64,000 nucleotides of DNA from Sphingopyxis witflariensis (GTDB lineage Bacteria > Pseudomonadota > Alphaproteobacteria > Sphingomonadales > Sphingomonadaceae), in assembly GCF_002205635.1 (NCBI RefSeq), contig NZ_NISJ01000003.1, forward strand, positions 94,397-158,396. The letters run 5' to 3'. Both the position numbers and the translations under genes were made by a program. This document shows, in pieces, positions 33,363-41,509 of the stretch. The notes beneath the pieces were generated by a model. It was not told the origin of the DNA. It ran no database searches and was given only the letters and a program-made list of their open reading frames with translations. Numbering within the stretch: position 1 is the stretch's first letter; every line of letters starts with the position of its first letter.

Positions 33363-34379
33363 ATGCGGATCGTATCGGGCATCCAGCCCACCGGACATTT
33401 GCACCTTGGCAATTATCTGGGCGCGATCCGCAACTGGGTGCGGATGCAGGACGATGCCGAAAAGGCGGGCGGCGATTGCCTGTTCTTCCTCGCCGATCTC
33501 CACGCACTTTCGATGCCGCACGTCCCCGCCGAGCTGTCCGCCAACACGCGTGCGATGACTGCCGCGCTCGTCGCCTGCGGGATCGACCCCGACCGCTCGA
33601 CCCTGTTCAACCAGGCGCGCGTCCCGGCGCACGCCGAGCTGCAATGGCTGCTCAACGGCACCGCGCGGATCGGCTGGCTCAACCGGATGACCCAATTCAA
33701 GGACAAGTCGGGCAAGAATCGCGAGGGTGCTTCGGCGGCGCTCTACACCTATCCGGTGCTGCAGGCGGCCGACGTGCTGCTCTATCAGGCCACGCACGTC
33801 CCCGTCGGCGAGGATCAGAAACAGCATCTCGAACTCGCGCGCGACGTCGCGCAAAAGTTCAACAATGACTATGCCACCCCCGACGCGCCGGTCTTCACCC
33901 TGCCCGACCCGATCATCCCGTCGAGCGCCGCGCGGATCATGAGCCTGCGCGACGGCGGATCGAAAATGTCGAAGTCGGACCCGTCGGACATGAGCCGGAT
34001 CAACCTGACCGACGACGCCGACACGATGATGCAGAAGGTCAAGAAGGCGAAGACCGACGCCGAACCATTGCCGTCTGAGCCCGCAGGGCTTGAGGGACGT
34101 CCCGAAGCGCGCAACCTCGTCGGCATTTACGCGACATTGGCCGATGTTTCGGCGGCCGACGTGCTGCGCGACTATGCCGGACAGGGTTTCGGCGCCTTCA
34201 AACCCGCGCTCGGCGAACTGCTGGTCGAGAAGCTGGGGCCGATCAATGCGCGCTTCGTCGCGCTGAAGGATGATCGCGCGGCGCTCGATGCCATCCTGGA
34301 CAAGGGCGCAGAAAAGGCGCGAACCCTTGCAAAACCGACGCTCGATGCCACTTATGATGTTCTTGGTCTATGTCGTTGA
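33363..34379 (+). CDS. trpS: Tryptophan--tRNA ligase
   Basis: A 338-residue class Ic aminoacyl-tRNA synthetase: the HIGH-like sequence in PTGHLHLGNY, LFFLADLHALS, and the KMSKS loop as GGSKMSKSDPSDMSR. Length matches bacterial TrpRS. It charges tRNA-Trp. AGGAGAATATC lies just ahead of the ATG. Confidence 0.97.
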   Translation: MRIVSGIQPTGHLHLGNYLGAIRNWVRMQDDAEKAGGDCLFFLADLHALSMPHVPAELSANTRAMTAALVACGIDPDRSTLFNQARVPAHAELQWLLNGTARIGWLNRMTQFKDKSGKNREGASAALYTYPVLQAADVLLYQATHVPVGEDQKQHLELARDVAQKFNNDYATPDAPVFTLPDPIIPSSAARIMSLRDGGSKMSKSDPSDMSRINLTDDADTMMQKVKKAKTDAEPLPSEPAGLEGRPEARNLVGIYATLADVSAADVLRDYAGQGFGAFKPALGELLVEKLGPINARFVALKDDRAALDAILDKGAEKARTLAKPTLDATYDVLGLCR

Positions 34380-34407
34380 AACTGCGACAACGACCATGAA
34401 CCAGCCC

Positions 34408-34433
34408 GGAACAAAGTTGCGACGAAGCGGGTT
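34408..34433 (+). promoter_or_regulatory. Possible EcfG-type stress promoter
   Basis: GGAAC (34408-34412) and GTT (34431-34433) are 18 bases apart, which fits the general stress sigma factor EcfG promoter of alphaproteobacteria (GGAAC then a spaced GTT). It lies 76 bases before a DUF4136 lipoprotein gene. A TATAAA at 34468-34473 may belong to a second, housekeeping promoter. Confidence 0.35.
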
Positions 34434-34508
34434 CAACCAAGGTTAAGTCGCATCGGCATAGTCATGGTATAAAGCGGTACTTATGCACGCACCGAGAAAC
34501 GGAGCAAA

Positions 34509-35189
34509 ATGATGAGCAAGATGAACTTTCGGCGACTGGGTCTGGCCGTCCTGACAGGCGCCGCGCTGGCGCTCGCTGGCTGCGCCACCCCCTTCCGCGC
34601 CGATGTCGCACGCTTCCAGTCGCAGCTGCCCGCGCCGCAGGGTCAGACCTTCGTCGTCGAAGCCGGCGATCCGAGCCTCGATGGCGGGATCGAATTCGGC
34701 CAATATGCCAATCTCGTCGCCGGCGAGCTGACCCGCTTTGGCTATCGCGCCGCGGCGCCGGGCGAAAAGCCCGAACTGCTCGTGCGGATGAACTATGGCA
34801 TCGACAAGGGCCGTGAGCGGGTGCGCAGCACCGGTTTCAATGACCCCTGGTATGGCGGCGGCTTCTATGGCCCCGGCTATCGCCCCGTCGTCGTGCGCGG
34901 CCCCAATGGCCGCCGCTATATCTATGGCTGGCGCGACCCCTTCATGTGGGGCGGCTTCGGTCCCGGCTATAACGACGTTGAAAGCTATACCGTCTATACC
35001 AGCGGGCTCCAGCTGACGATCAACCGCGCATCGGACGGCATGCGCCTGTTCGAAGGCCGCGCCGAGGCACAGTCACGCGATAACAATCTGACCCTGATCA
35101 TCCCCAATCTGATCGAGGCGATGTTCACCGACTTCCCCGGCAATTCGGGCGAGAAGGTGCAGATCACCGTGGCGCCGCCGCCCAAGTAA
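34509..35189 (+). CDS. DUF4136 lipoprotein
   Basis: A 226-residue exported lipoprotein: the signal ends in LALAGCATPF, a lipobox with Cys at about 25. The mature domain shows the DUF4136 layout (FVVEAGDPSLDGGIEFGQYANLVAGEL, then LLVRMNYGIDKGRE and a Gly/Tyr/Pro-rich loop DPWYGGGFYGPGY). Function unknown; family members are outer-membrane-associated. The gene is isolated, with a probable stress promoter ahead and a strong terminator behind. Confidence 0.9.
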   Translation: MMSKMNFRRLGLAVLTGAALALAGCATPFRADVARFQSQLPAPQGQTFVVEAGDPSLDGGIEFGQYANLVAGELTRFGYRAAAPGEKPELLVRMNYGIDKGRERVRSTGFNDPWYGGGFYGPGYRPVVVRGPNGRRYIYGWRDPFMWGGFGPGYNDVESYTVYTSGLQLTINRASDGMRLFEGRAEAQSRDNNLTLIIPNLIEAMFTDFPGNSGEKVQITVAPPPK

Positions 35190-35206
35190 GCGCGGCCGTC
35201 AGAAGC

Positions 35207-35251
35207 AACAAAAAGGGCCCGCCTTCACATCGAAGGCGGGCCCTTTTTGTT
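35207..35251. terminator. Bidirectional terminator
   Basis: A perfect 20-base inverted repeat, from aacaaaaagggcccgccttc at 35207-35226 to gaaggcgggccctttttgtt at 35232-35251, loop of five bases. T-runs exist on both strands, so it can terminate both the DUF4136 gene and the converging dnaA. Confidence 0.95.
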
Positions 35252-35270
35252 ATATTTTGTTCGCGGGCGA

Positions 35271-36629
35271 TCAGCCGTTGAGGCTGCGCCGGATCGCCGC
35301 AATTTCGGCATCGAGTTCGCCATCGTTGACCCGCAGCGCCTCGACTGTGCGGACCGCGTGGATCACCGTGCTATGATCGCGCCCGCCGAAGCGGCGGCCG
35401 ATTTCGGGATAGGAACGCGGCGTCAGCTCTTTCGCCAGATACATGGCGACCTGACGCGGGCGGGCGATCGCGCGGACGCGGCGCTTCGACGCCATCTCCG
35501 ACTTGTCGAGCCGGTAATGGGCGCACACCGCACGCTGAATCTCGTCAATCGTGATCCGCGGGCGCGCGCTGCGCACATTCTCGGCGAGCCGGTCTTCGGC
35601 GAGCGCGAGGTCGACCGTCGTCCCGGTGAGCGCAGCATAGGCAAGCAGCTTGTTGAGCGCGCCTTCGAGCTCGCGGATGTTGCGGGTGAAATGCTTGACC
35701 AGATAGGCGACGACATTGTCGGGCACATCGAGCATCGGCATCGCCGCGAGCCGCTGGCGGATAATGCGTTCGCGCAAATCATCCTCAGGCGCCTCGATAT
35801 CGGCGACGAGCCCGCCTGACAGGCGCGACAACAGCCGCGCCTCGACCCCGTCGAGCATCGCCGGCGGGCGATCGGCGGTGACGACGAGGCGTTTGCCCGC
35901 GGTCATCAGATCGTCGATCGTGTGGAGCAATTCTTCCTGCGTCGAATTTTTGCCGATCACAAACTGCAGATCGTCGAGCAGCAGCAGGTCGGCGGCCCGC
36001 AGCCGCGCCTTGAACGCCATCATATCGCCGCCACGCATCGCGCCGACGAATTCGAGCATGAATTTCTCGGCCGACATCAGGATGATGGTCGCGCCCGGAT
36101 GCACCGCGGCATAATCCTGTGCGATCGCGTGGAGCAGGTGCGTCTTGCCCTGCCCGGTGCCCGAGCAGAGATAGAGCGGGTTGAACTGCGGCGCTTCCGC
36201 CATCGCCATGCGGCGCGCGGCATTGGCGGCAAGGATATTGCTGCGCGCGACGATGAAGCGGTCGAAGCTCAATCGCGCGTCGAAGGGCGATGGCACCATG
36301 ATCGCCGGCGCAGGCGGCGTGTCGAACACCGGCAATTCGGGCGATGCCAAAGCCGCAGCGCGATCGCTTGCCGCCGCACCGCCGCGCACCATCACGCTGC
36401 GGACTGCGGGCAGATGATGGCGCCAGGCGAGCTCGAGCCGGTCGCCGAAGCGTTCATTGACCCAATTGGCCGAGAAACGGCTGGCGGTCTCGAGCGTCAC
36501 CACACCCGACATCGCGCAATAATCGGCAAAGCGCACGGGCTTGAGCCAATGATCGAAGGTGCGCGCACCCAGATCACGGCGCAGCCCCTCGGCGACGCGC
36601 AGCCAGAGCGTGGCGGCGTCGCCGCTCAT
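35271..36629 (-). CDS. dnaA: Chromosomal replication initiator DnaA
   Basis: A 452-residue DnaA from ATG 36629, with AGGA upstream. Domain I (about 1-75) starts with TLWLRVAEGLRRDLGA. The short linker leads to the AAA+ domain: Walker A SGTGQGKTHLLHA, Walker B LLLLDDLQF, sensor regions and HFTRNIRELEGALNKL. Domain IV holds the DNA-binding signature GGRDHSTVIHAVRTVE. It unwinds the origin and loads the replicative helicase. The Walker A differs a little from the usual GGVGLGKTH but keeps GKT. It is convergent with the DUF4136 gene and downstream of rpsT in the same direction. Confidence 0.97.
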   Translation of the reverse strand: MSGDAATLWLRVAEGLRRDLGARTFDHWLKPVRFADYCAMSGVVTLETASRFSANWVNERFGDRLELAWRHHLPAVRSVMVRGGAAASDRAAALASPELPVFDTPPAPAIMVPSPFDARLSFDRFIVARSNILAANAARRMAMAEAPQFNPLYLCSGTGQGKTHLLHAIAQDYAAVHPGATIILMSAEKFMLEFVGAMRGGDMMAFKARLRAADLLLLDDLQFVIGKNSTQEELLHTIDDLMTAGKRLVVTADRPPAMLDGVEARLLSRLSGGLVADIEAPEDDLRERIIRQRLAAMPMLDVPDNVVAYLVKHFTRNIRELEGALNKLLAYAALTGTTVDLALAEDRLAENVRSARPRITIDEIQRAVCAHYRLDKSEMASKRRVRAIARPRQVAMYLAKELTPRSYPEIGRRFGGRDHSTVIHAVRTVEALRVNDGELDAEIAAIRRSLNG

Positions 36630-37063
36630 CGCTCGATCCTGCGTGTCTGTGCCATGCCTGTCGTTGCTCCGTATCACCCTGTGCCGCCCCTTGATGTCCC
36701 CTGCCGGGCTTCGCTGGGCCGACCACGCGCCGATTCGTCGCTTGCGGCAGGCGCAAGCATATTGTCTCGCGCCGAAGCCCGATAAATTGCGAATCATGTC
36801 ATTGTGGCGGCCACCGGCGAAGGCCGACGACACAACTGTCTAGTCAGGGTTGAGAGAGTCGATCAAGGGCAGGCCCTGTAAAAATTCTGAAATATAATTC
36901 TTGACTCAACCCACCCCTTGAAAAATCGTCGAGGCACTTTTTTTTCGTTATATTTCAGATGCTTATTTGAACAAACCGGACTCGAGAAATTTGCAGCCGA
37001 AACGAATCGCGATAAATCCGTCACTTACCGCGGCGCAACAAATCTGACTTGTCGGAGTCACAA
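36630..37063. other. AT-rich dnaA upstream region with a long inverted repeat
   Basis: This 430-base stretch between dnaA and the rpsT terminator has no supported gene. Its left half is GC-rich; about 36875-37030 is one of the most AT-rich tracts of the window. tctgaaatataa at 36886-36897 and ttatatttcaga at 36948-36959 are a perfect 12-base inverted repeat, 50 bases apart, and promoter-like runs lie between them. No TTATNCACA DnaA box was seen, so I do not call an origin. Confidence 0.6.
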
Positions 37064-37096
37064 AAAAGACCCGCCGGAAGTACCGGCGGGTCTTTT
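37064..37096 (-). terminator. rpsT terminator
   Basis: aaaagacccgccgg (37064-37077) pairs with ccggcgggtctttt (37083-37096), a 14-base stem with a five-base loop and an A/T run on each side. It lies 27 bases after the rpsT stop on the left strand. Confidence 0.92.
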
Positions 37097-37123
37097 GGTT
37101 TTGCTTGTCGGCGAAAAGCCGAA

Positions 37124-37387
37124 TCAGGCGATCGCGTTGACGCTTTTGGTCAGGCGCGAATATTTGCGAGCCACAGTGTTCTTGTGCAGAACGCCCTTGG
37201 CAATGCCGCGTGCCATTTCGGGCTGCGCAGCCTTCAGCGCGATCGCAGCAGCGTCCTTGTCACCGGCGGCGACGGCGTTCTCGACCTTCTTCACCAGCGT
37301 GCGGATGCGCGAAACGCGATTCTTGTTGACGACGGTGCGCGCCTGGTTGCGGCGGATGCGCTTTTTTGCCTGCGGCGTATTGGCCAT
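37124..37387 (-). CDS. rpsT: 30S ribosomal protein S20
   Basis: An 87-residue basic S20: [29 protein letters not shown], then a helix rich in Lys and Ala and the end [22 protein letters not shown] 37387 follows GAGGAATTT. S20 binds 16S rRNA early in small-subunit assembly. The rpsT-dnaA order is a familiar alphaproteobacterial arrangement. Confidence 0.97.
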   Translation of the reverse strand: MANTPQAKKRIRRNQARTVVNKNRVSRIRTLVKKVENAVAAGDKDAAAIALKAAQPEMARGIAKGVLHKNTVARKYSRLTKSVNAIA

Positions 37388-37575
37388 AAATTCCTCGGTT
37401 TCCAAACGGTCAAAGTCAGTCGGAGCGCAGCATCACCCGAAGCAGCCGAATCGCGCAAAGCGGCGAATCAATGTCCGGATAAAGCCGGGACCGGATGACC
37501 GAACCCTGCTCGAAGGGTGCGCGCATAGCCAGAGCGGCCCGATTGGTCAATCCTTATTGCGCCATATCGCCCGCA

Positions 37576-38388
37576 TTACCGTTGGCATTTGGGGCAAAAG
37601 AAGGTCGATCGCCCGCTCTGGACGATGCGCGCGATCGTGCCGCCACATTCGCAGGCATCGCCCTCGCCGCCATAGACGCGCCAGTCCTTGGCGAAATAGC
37701 CAAGCTCGCCATCGGGCTGCTTATAGTCGCGCAAGGTCGAGCCGCCCGCCGCGATCGCCGCCGCGAGCACATCCTTTATCGCGGGCACCAGAGCCGCGAG
37801 CTTCGCCTTCGACACGTCGGTCGCCGCGCGAGTCGGGGCTATGCGCGCCATGTTCAGCGCCTCGCAGACATAGATATTGCCCAGCCCGGCGACGATCGTC
37901 TGGTCGAGCAGCATCGCCTTGATCGGCGCGCGGCGGCCGCCGAGCGCCTGCGCGAGATAGAGCGCATCGAACGCGTCCGACAAAGGTTCGGGTCCGAGCG
38001 ACACAAAGGCCGGAAAGCCGGTCAGCGGGTCGCCTGCAACGAGATCGACCGAACCAAAACGGCGCGGATCGTGAAGCATCAGCCGCTGCCCAGCCGCCGT
38101 GTCGATGAGCAGATGGTCGTGCTTGCCCGGCTCGCCCGGCCCGATCCGCCAGCTGCCCGACATGCCGAGGTGAAAGATCATATGGTCGTCGCGGTCGGTG
38201 GCGATGATGCCATATTTGGCGCGGCGTGAGAGGCCGGTGACGGTCGCCCCGGTCAGCCGCTGGGCGAGATCAACGGGGAACGGCCGGCGCAAATCGGGGC
38301 GCATCGTCGAGACGCGGGTCAGGCGCTGGCCGATCAGGTGCGGCGCAAGCCCGCGGACGGTGGTTTCGACTTCGGGAAGTTCGGGCAT
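37576..38388 (-). CDS. mutM: Formamidopyrimidine-DNA glycosylase
   Basis: A 270-residue Fpg: the N-terminal PELPEVETTVRGL gives the catalytic Pro2/Glu3, LDQTIVAGLGNIYVCEAL is the helix-two-turn-helix, and the C-terminal zinc finger reads CECGG...FFCPKCQ. It removes 8-oxoguanine and formamidopyrimidines from DNA. The first finger pair is spaced CxC rather than CxxC, which is seen in other alphaproteobacteria. It is divergent from ubiE. Confidence 0.96.
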   Translation of the reverse strand: MPELPEVETTVRGLAPHLIGQRLTRVSTMRPDLRRPFPVDLAQRLTGATVTGLSRRAKYGIIATDRDDHMIFHLGMSGSWRIGPGEPGKHDHLLIDTAAGQRLMLHDPRRFGSVDLVAGDPLTGFPAFVSLGPEPLSDAFDALYLAQALGGRRAPIKAMLLDQTIVAGLGNIYVCEALNMARIAPTRAATDVSKAKLAALVPAIKDVLAAAIAAGGSTLRDYKQPDGELGYFAKDWRVYGGEGDACECGGTIARIVQSGRSTFFCPKCQR

Positions 38389-38481
38389 CGTGCCCCGGCG
38401 GTAACTGGCATTTGCTTGGCGAACAAGCCTTGGCTAAAGGCCGGGGCGCACGTCCCGCACTCCCCGCAAAGGCGCATCTCC

Positions 38482-39219
38482 ATGTCGACCCCAGAAACCG
38501 TCAGCTTTGGCTATGAAGAGGTCGCCGCGACCGAAAAGACCGCCAAGGTCGGCGAGGTGTTCAGCCGCGTCGCCAAAAAATATGACATTATGAACGACGC
38601 GATGTCGGGCGGTATGCATCGCCTCTGGAAAGACCGCTTCGTGCGCCGCGTGAAGCCGCGCGAAGGCGAGTCGATCCTCGACATGGCGGGCGGCACTGGC
38701 GACATCGCGTTCCGCATGGAAAGAAGCGGCGCGAGCATCACCGTCGCCGACATCAACCCAGACATGCTGGGCGTCGGCGTCGAACGCGCCGCCGAACGCG
38801 GCATCGATACGTTGGTGTGGAGCGAGCAAAATGCCGAGACGCTGAGCTTTCCCGACCAGTTTTTCGACGCCTATACGATCGCCTTTGGCATCCGCAACGT
38901 CACCGACATTCCCGCCGCGCTGAAGGAAGCCCACCGCGTGCTGCGCTATGGCGGGCGCTTCTTCTGCCTCGAATTTTCTACCAACGAATGGCCGGGCTTC
39001 GCGCAGGCCTATGACGCCTATTCGCACCATCTGGTGCCCAAGCTCGGCAAGCTGATCGCGCAGGATGAGGACAGCTATCGCTACCTCATCGAATCGATCC
39101 GCCGCTTCCCGCCGATGCCCGCATTTGCGAAGATGATCCGCGAAGCCGGCTTCACTTCGGTGAAGGTCGAACCGATCATGGGCGGCCTCGTCGCGATTCA
39201 CAGCGGGTGGAAAGCGTGA
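38482..39219 (+). CDS. ubiE: Ubiquinone/menaquinone C-methyltransferase
   Basis: A 245-residue SAM-dependent methyltransferase with the UbiE pattern: YDIMNDAMSGGMHRLWKD, motif I LDMAGGTGDIAFR, TIAFGIRNVTDIPAALKEA and the end GLVAIHSGWKA. It methylates the benzoquinol ring in ubiquinone synthesis. It is 158 bases before ubiB, with an intergenic repeat between them. Confidence 0.97.
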   Translation: MSTPETVSFGYEEVAATEKTAKVGEVFSRVAKKYDIMNDAMSGGMHRLWKDRFVRRVKPREGESILDMAGGTGDIAFRMERSGASITVADINPDMLGVGVERAAERGIDTLVWSEQNAETLSFPDQFFDAYTIAFGIRNVTDIPAALKEAHRVLRYGGRFFCLEFSTNEWPGFAQAYDAYSHHLVPKLGKLIAQDEDSYRYLIESIRRFPPMPAFAKMIREAGFTSVKVEPIMGGLVAIHSGWKA

Positions 39220-39236
39220 GAACTGACATAGATCAT

Positions 39237-39368
39237 CCCCTCCCGCTCGCGGGAGGGGCAGCGAGACTTGCGAACTTGTTCGTTAGTCGCAACGGGGTGG
39301 GCATCGCAACGGCAGACGCTCGCCTGCGGCTCGCCCCACCCCTAACCCCTCCCGCAAGCGGGAGGGGG
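39237..39368. repeat. Paired GGGAGGGG-type intergenic repeat
   Basis: The left unit cccctcccgctcgcgggagggg and right unit cccctcccgcaagcgggagggg flank a middle that includes cagcgagacttgcgaac. The copy at 48929-49058 shares this middle almost unchanged. It sits between ubiE and ubiB. Confidence 0.88.
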
Positions 39369-39376
39369 ACTAAGGC

Positions 39377-40921
39377 ATGACACGTCCCATAACCCATATT
39401 TTCCGCCTGCTGAAATGGGGCCGCACCCTCGCGCGCCATGGCGCGTTGCGCGGAATCGAAGCTGCGCCGACGACGCCCACGAGCGTCAAGCGGCTGTGCC
39501 GCATCGCTCGCCTCGGGACGATCCAGCCCAAAAACCCCGATTATGCCGCTGCCTTCCAGGCGATCGGCCCTGCCGCAGTCAAGCTGGGCCAGACGCTCGC
39601 GACGCGCCCCGACCTTGTCGGCGAAGACGCCGCACGCAACCTGCTGATGCTGCAGGACGCGCTCGCACCCGTCGCGTTCGAACGCATAAGGCAGGAGATC
39701 GAGGCCGCTTTCGAAGCGCCGCTCGAATCCATCTATAGCGAATTCGATCCCATACCCGTCGGGTCGGCGTCGATCGCACAGGTCCACCGCGCGGTGACGA
39801 GCGACGGCCGGCAGGTCGCAGTAAAAGTCCGCCGCCCCGGCATCGACAAGCAGTTCGCGCGCGACATCGAAACCTATGAATGGGCGGCGGCGCATGTCGA
39901 AGCCTTTGGCGGCGAAGTGGCCCGGCTGCGCCCGCGCGAGGTAATTGCCAATTTCCGCCGCTGGACGCTGCGCGAGCTCGACCTGCGGCGCGAGGCCGCC
40001 TCGGCGTCCGAACTCGCCGATGCGATGGTCGCGGTGCCGACCTTCCAGGTTCCCGCAATCGACTGGGATCGCACGACCAGCCGGGTGATGACGCTCGACT
40101 GGATCGACGGCATCAAGATTTCGCACCGCGACGCGCTGGTCGCAGCGGGGCACGATATGGAGGCGCTGGCAGGCAACCTCGTCCACGCCTTCCTGCGTCA
40201 GGCGATTGCCGAGGGCTATTTCCACGCCGACATGCACCAGGGCAATTTGTTCGTAAAAGCCGACGGCACGATCGCGGCGGTCGACTTTGGCATCATGGGG
40301 CGGATCAACCGGCAGGCACGCTACTGGCTCGCCGAAATCCTCTATGGCCTGACCACCGGAAACTACCGCCGCGTCGCCGAAATCCATTTCGAGGCGCAGT
40401 ATGTGCCCGACTATCACAGCGTAGAAGAATTCGCGACCGCACTGCGCGCGGTCGGCGAGCCGATGCGCGGCAAGCCGGTGAGCGAACTCAGCGTCGGGCA
40501 GATGCTCGACGGGCTGTTCGCGATCACCCGCGATTTCGACATGCAGACCCAGCCGCATCTGCTGCTGCTGCAAAAGACGATGGTGATGGTCGAGGGCGTC
40601 GCGACGATGCTCAATCCCAAGATCAACATGTGGGACGTGTCGGGACCGTTCGTCAGCGAATGGATCCGCGACGAGTTGGGCCCCGAGGCCGCGCTCGCCG
40701 ACGGAATTCGCGAACAGGGCAAGACGCTGGCGCTGATCCCCGACATCATCCGCCGCCTCGACGCGCAATTGCCGCGCAAGGGCGGCGCCCCCCCGGCGCC
40801 GCCGCTGCCCGAAATCGCGCTGATGTGGGACAAGGGCGAGCGGAAGCGTTGGTGGCGCTATGCGCTGACCGCGATTGCCGGCGCGGCGGCGGGGGCGGCG
40901 GCGCTGAACTGGCTGGGTTGA
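39377..40921 (+). CDS. ubiB: Ubiquinone biosynthesis kinase-like protein UbiB
   Basis: A 514-residue ABC1/UbiB protein. The atypical kinase motifs are seen: KxGQ in LGQTLATRPDLVGEDAARNL, VGSASIAQVHRAV (Ala-rich loop), VKVRRPGI, DMHQGNLFV (catalytic-loop-like) and DFGIMGRIN. Two C-terminal hydrophobic helices end the protein. It is required for ubiquinone synthesis. The ccd operator begins 14 bases after its stop. Confidence 0.96.
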   Translation: MTRPITHIFRLLKWGRTLARHGALRGIEAAPTTPTSVKRLCRIARLGTIQPKNPDYAAAFQAIGPAAVKLGQTLATRPDLVGEDAARNLLMLQDALAPVAFERIRQEIEAAFEAPLESIYSEFDPIPVGSASIAQVHRAVTSDGRQVAVKVRRPGIDKQFARDIETYEWAAAHVEAFGGEVARLRPREVIANFRRWTLRELDLRREAASASELADAMVAVPTFQVPAIDWDRTTSRVMTLDWIDGIKISHRDALVAAGHDMEALAGNLVHAFLRQAIAEGYFHADMHQGNLFVKADGTIAAVDFGIMGRINRQARYWLAEILYGLTTGNYRRVAEIHFEAQYVPDYHSVEEFATALRAVGEPMRGKPVSELSVGQMLDGLFAITRDFDMQTQPHLLLLQKTMVMVEGVATMLNPKINMWDVSGPFVSEWIRDELGPEAALADGIREQGKTLALIPDIIRRLDAQLPRKGGAPPAPPLPEIALMWDKGERKRWWRYALTAIAGAAAGAAALNWLG

Positions 40922-40934
40922 ACCCTCGCGTGAA

Positions 40935-40953
40935 TGCGCATAACTTATGCGCA
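40935..40953. promoter_or_regulatory. Palindromic operator of ccdAB
   Basis: tgcgcataacttatgcgca is a perfect palindrome with a single central base, 13 bases ahead of the ccdA start. Autorepression by the antitoxin-toxin complex at such a site is the norm for type II systems. Confidence 0.75.
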
Positions 40954-40965
40954 AGGAGAATGGCG

Positions 40966-41211
40966 ATGAACCGTCCCGCGCGATTCGAAGGCCCGAAGAA
41001 GGCGACGAATGTGTCGCTGAACGCCGAGTTGGTCGAAGAGGCCAAGCGACTCAGGATCAATGTCAGCGAAGCATGTCAGTCGGGACTCGCCGCGCAGGTC
41101 AAGGAAGCGCGTGAAACCGCGTGGAAGGACGAGAATCGCGCCGCGATCGAAGCCTCCAACGAATATGTCCGCAAACATGGGCTGCCGCTCGCCAAATATC
41201 GGCAATTTTGA
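40966..41211 (+). CDS. ccdA: CcdA-type antitoxin
   Basis: An 81-residue antitoxin with an N-terminal ribbon-helix-helix-like part (KKATNVSLNAELVEEAKRLRI, NVSEACQSGLAAQ) for operator DNA, and a C-terminal toxin-binding tail (WKDENRAAIEASNEYVRKHGLPL) typical of CcdA. ATG 40966 is preferred: AAGGAG lies seven bases upstream, while an ATG at 40960 is too close. Its stop overlaps the start of ccdB (TGATG), so both are made together. The pair sits between ubiB and coaBC. Confidence 0.92.
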   Translation: MNRPARFEGPKKATNVSLNAELVEEAKRLRINVSEACQSGLAAQVKEARETAWKDENRAAIEASNEYVRKHGLPLAKYRQF

Positions 41212-41507
41212 TGGCGCAATTTGACGTATGCCGGACGGCCGATGGCGATCTGGTGCTCGATTGCCAATCCGATTTGCTCGCTCATCTCAACACGAGGTTG
41301 GTCGTACCGCTCCTTACCGCCGACCAGTTCGAGGTTGTTGCACGTCGGCTCAACCCACTTTTCATGGTCGATGAGGTCCAGCATGTGATGTACACCCAAT
41401 TTGCTTCGGCCATTCCGGCCAATCAGATTTGTGAGACGGTCATGTCGTTGGAAGGCAGAAGCTTCGAGATCATGAATGCCCTCGATATGCTGCTGACAGG
41501 GGTTTGA
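41211..41507 (+). CDS. ccdB: CcdB-type gyrase toxin
   Basis: A 98-residue CcdB-like toxin: MAQFDVCRTADGDLVLDCQSDLL at the start, LNTRLVVPLL, ADQFEVVARRLNPLFMVD, and a C-terminal SFEIMNALDMLLTGV. CcdB poisons DNA gyrase; in F plasmid CcdB the last residues, including a Trp-Gly-Ile end, contact GyrA. Here the chain ends LLTGV without that Trp, so gyrase poisoning should not be assumed. Translation is coupled to ccdA. Its stop is only two bases before the coaBC start. Confidence 0.92.
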   Translation: MAQFDVCRTADGDLVLDCQSDLLAHLNTRLVVPLLTADQFEVVARRLNPLFMVDEVQHVMYTQFASAIPANQICETVMSLEGRSFEIMNALDMLLTGV

Positions 41508-41509
41508 CG

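Noticed and set aside
35922..36785. Long rightward frame opposite dnaA
   Set aside because: It is a shadow of the conserved dnaA reading frame with His/Arg-rich composition.
36630..37063. Possible replication origin next to dnaA
   Set aside because: The stretch is AT-rich but I found no TTATNCACA-type boxes and alphaproteobacterial origins are often far from dnaA.
37576..38388. Defective zinc finger in MutM (CxC)
   Set aside because: The same CxC spacing is familiar from other alphaproteobacterial MutM proteins, so it is probably functional.
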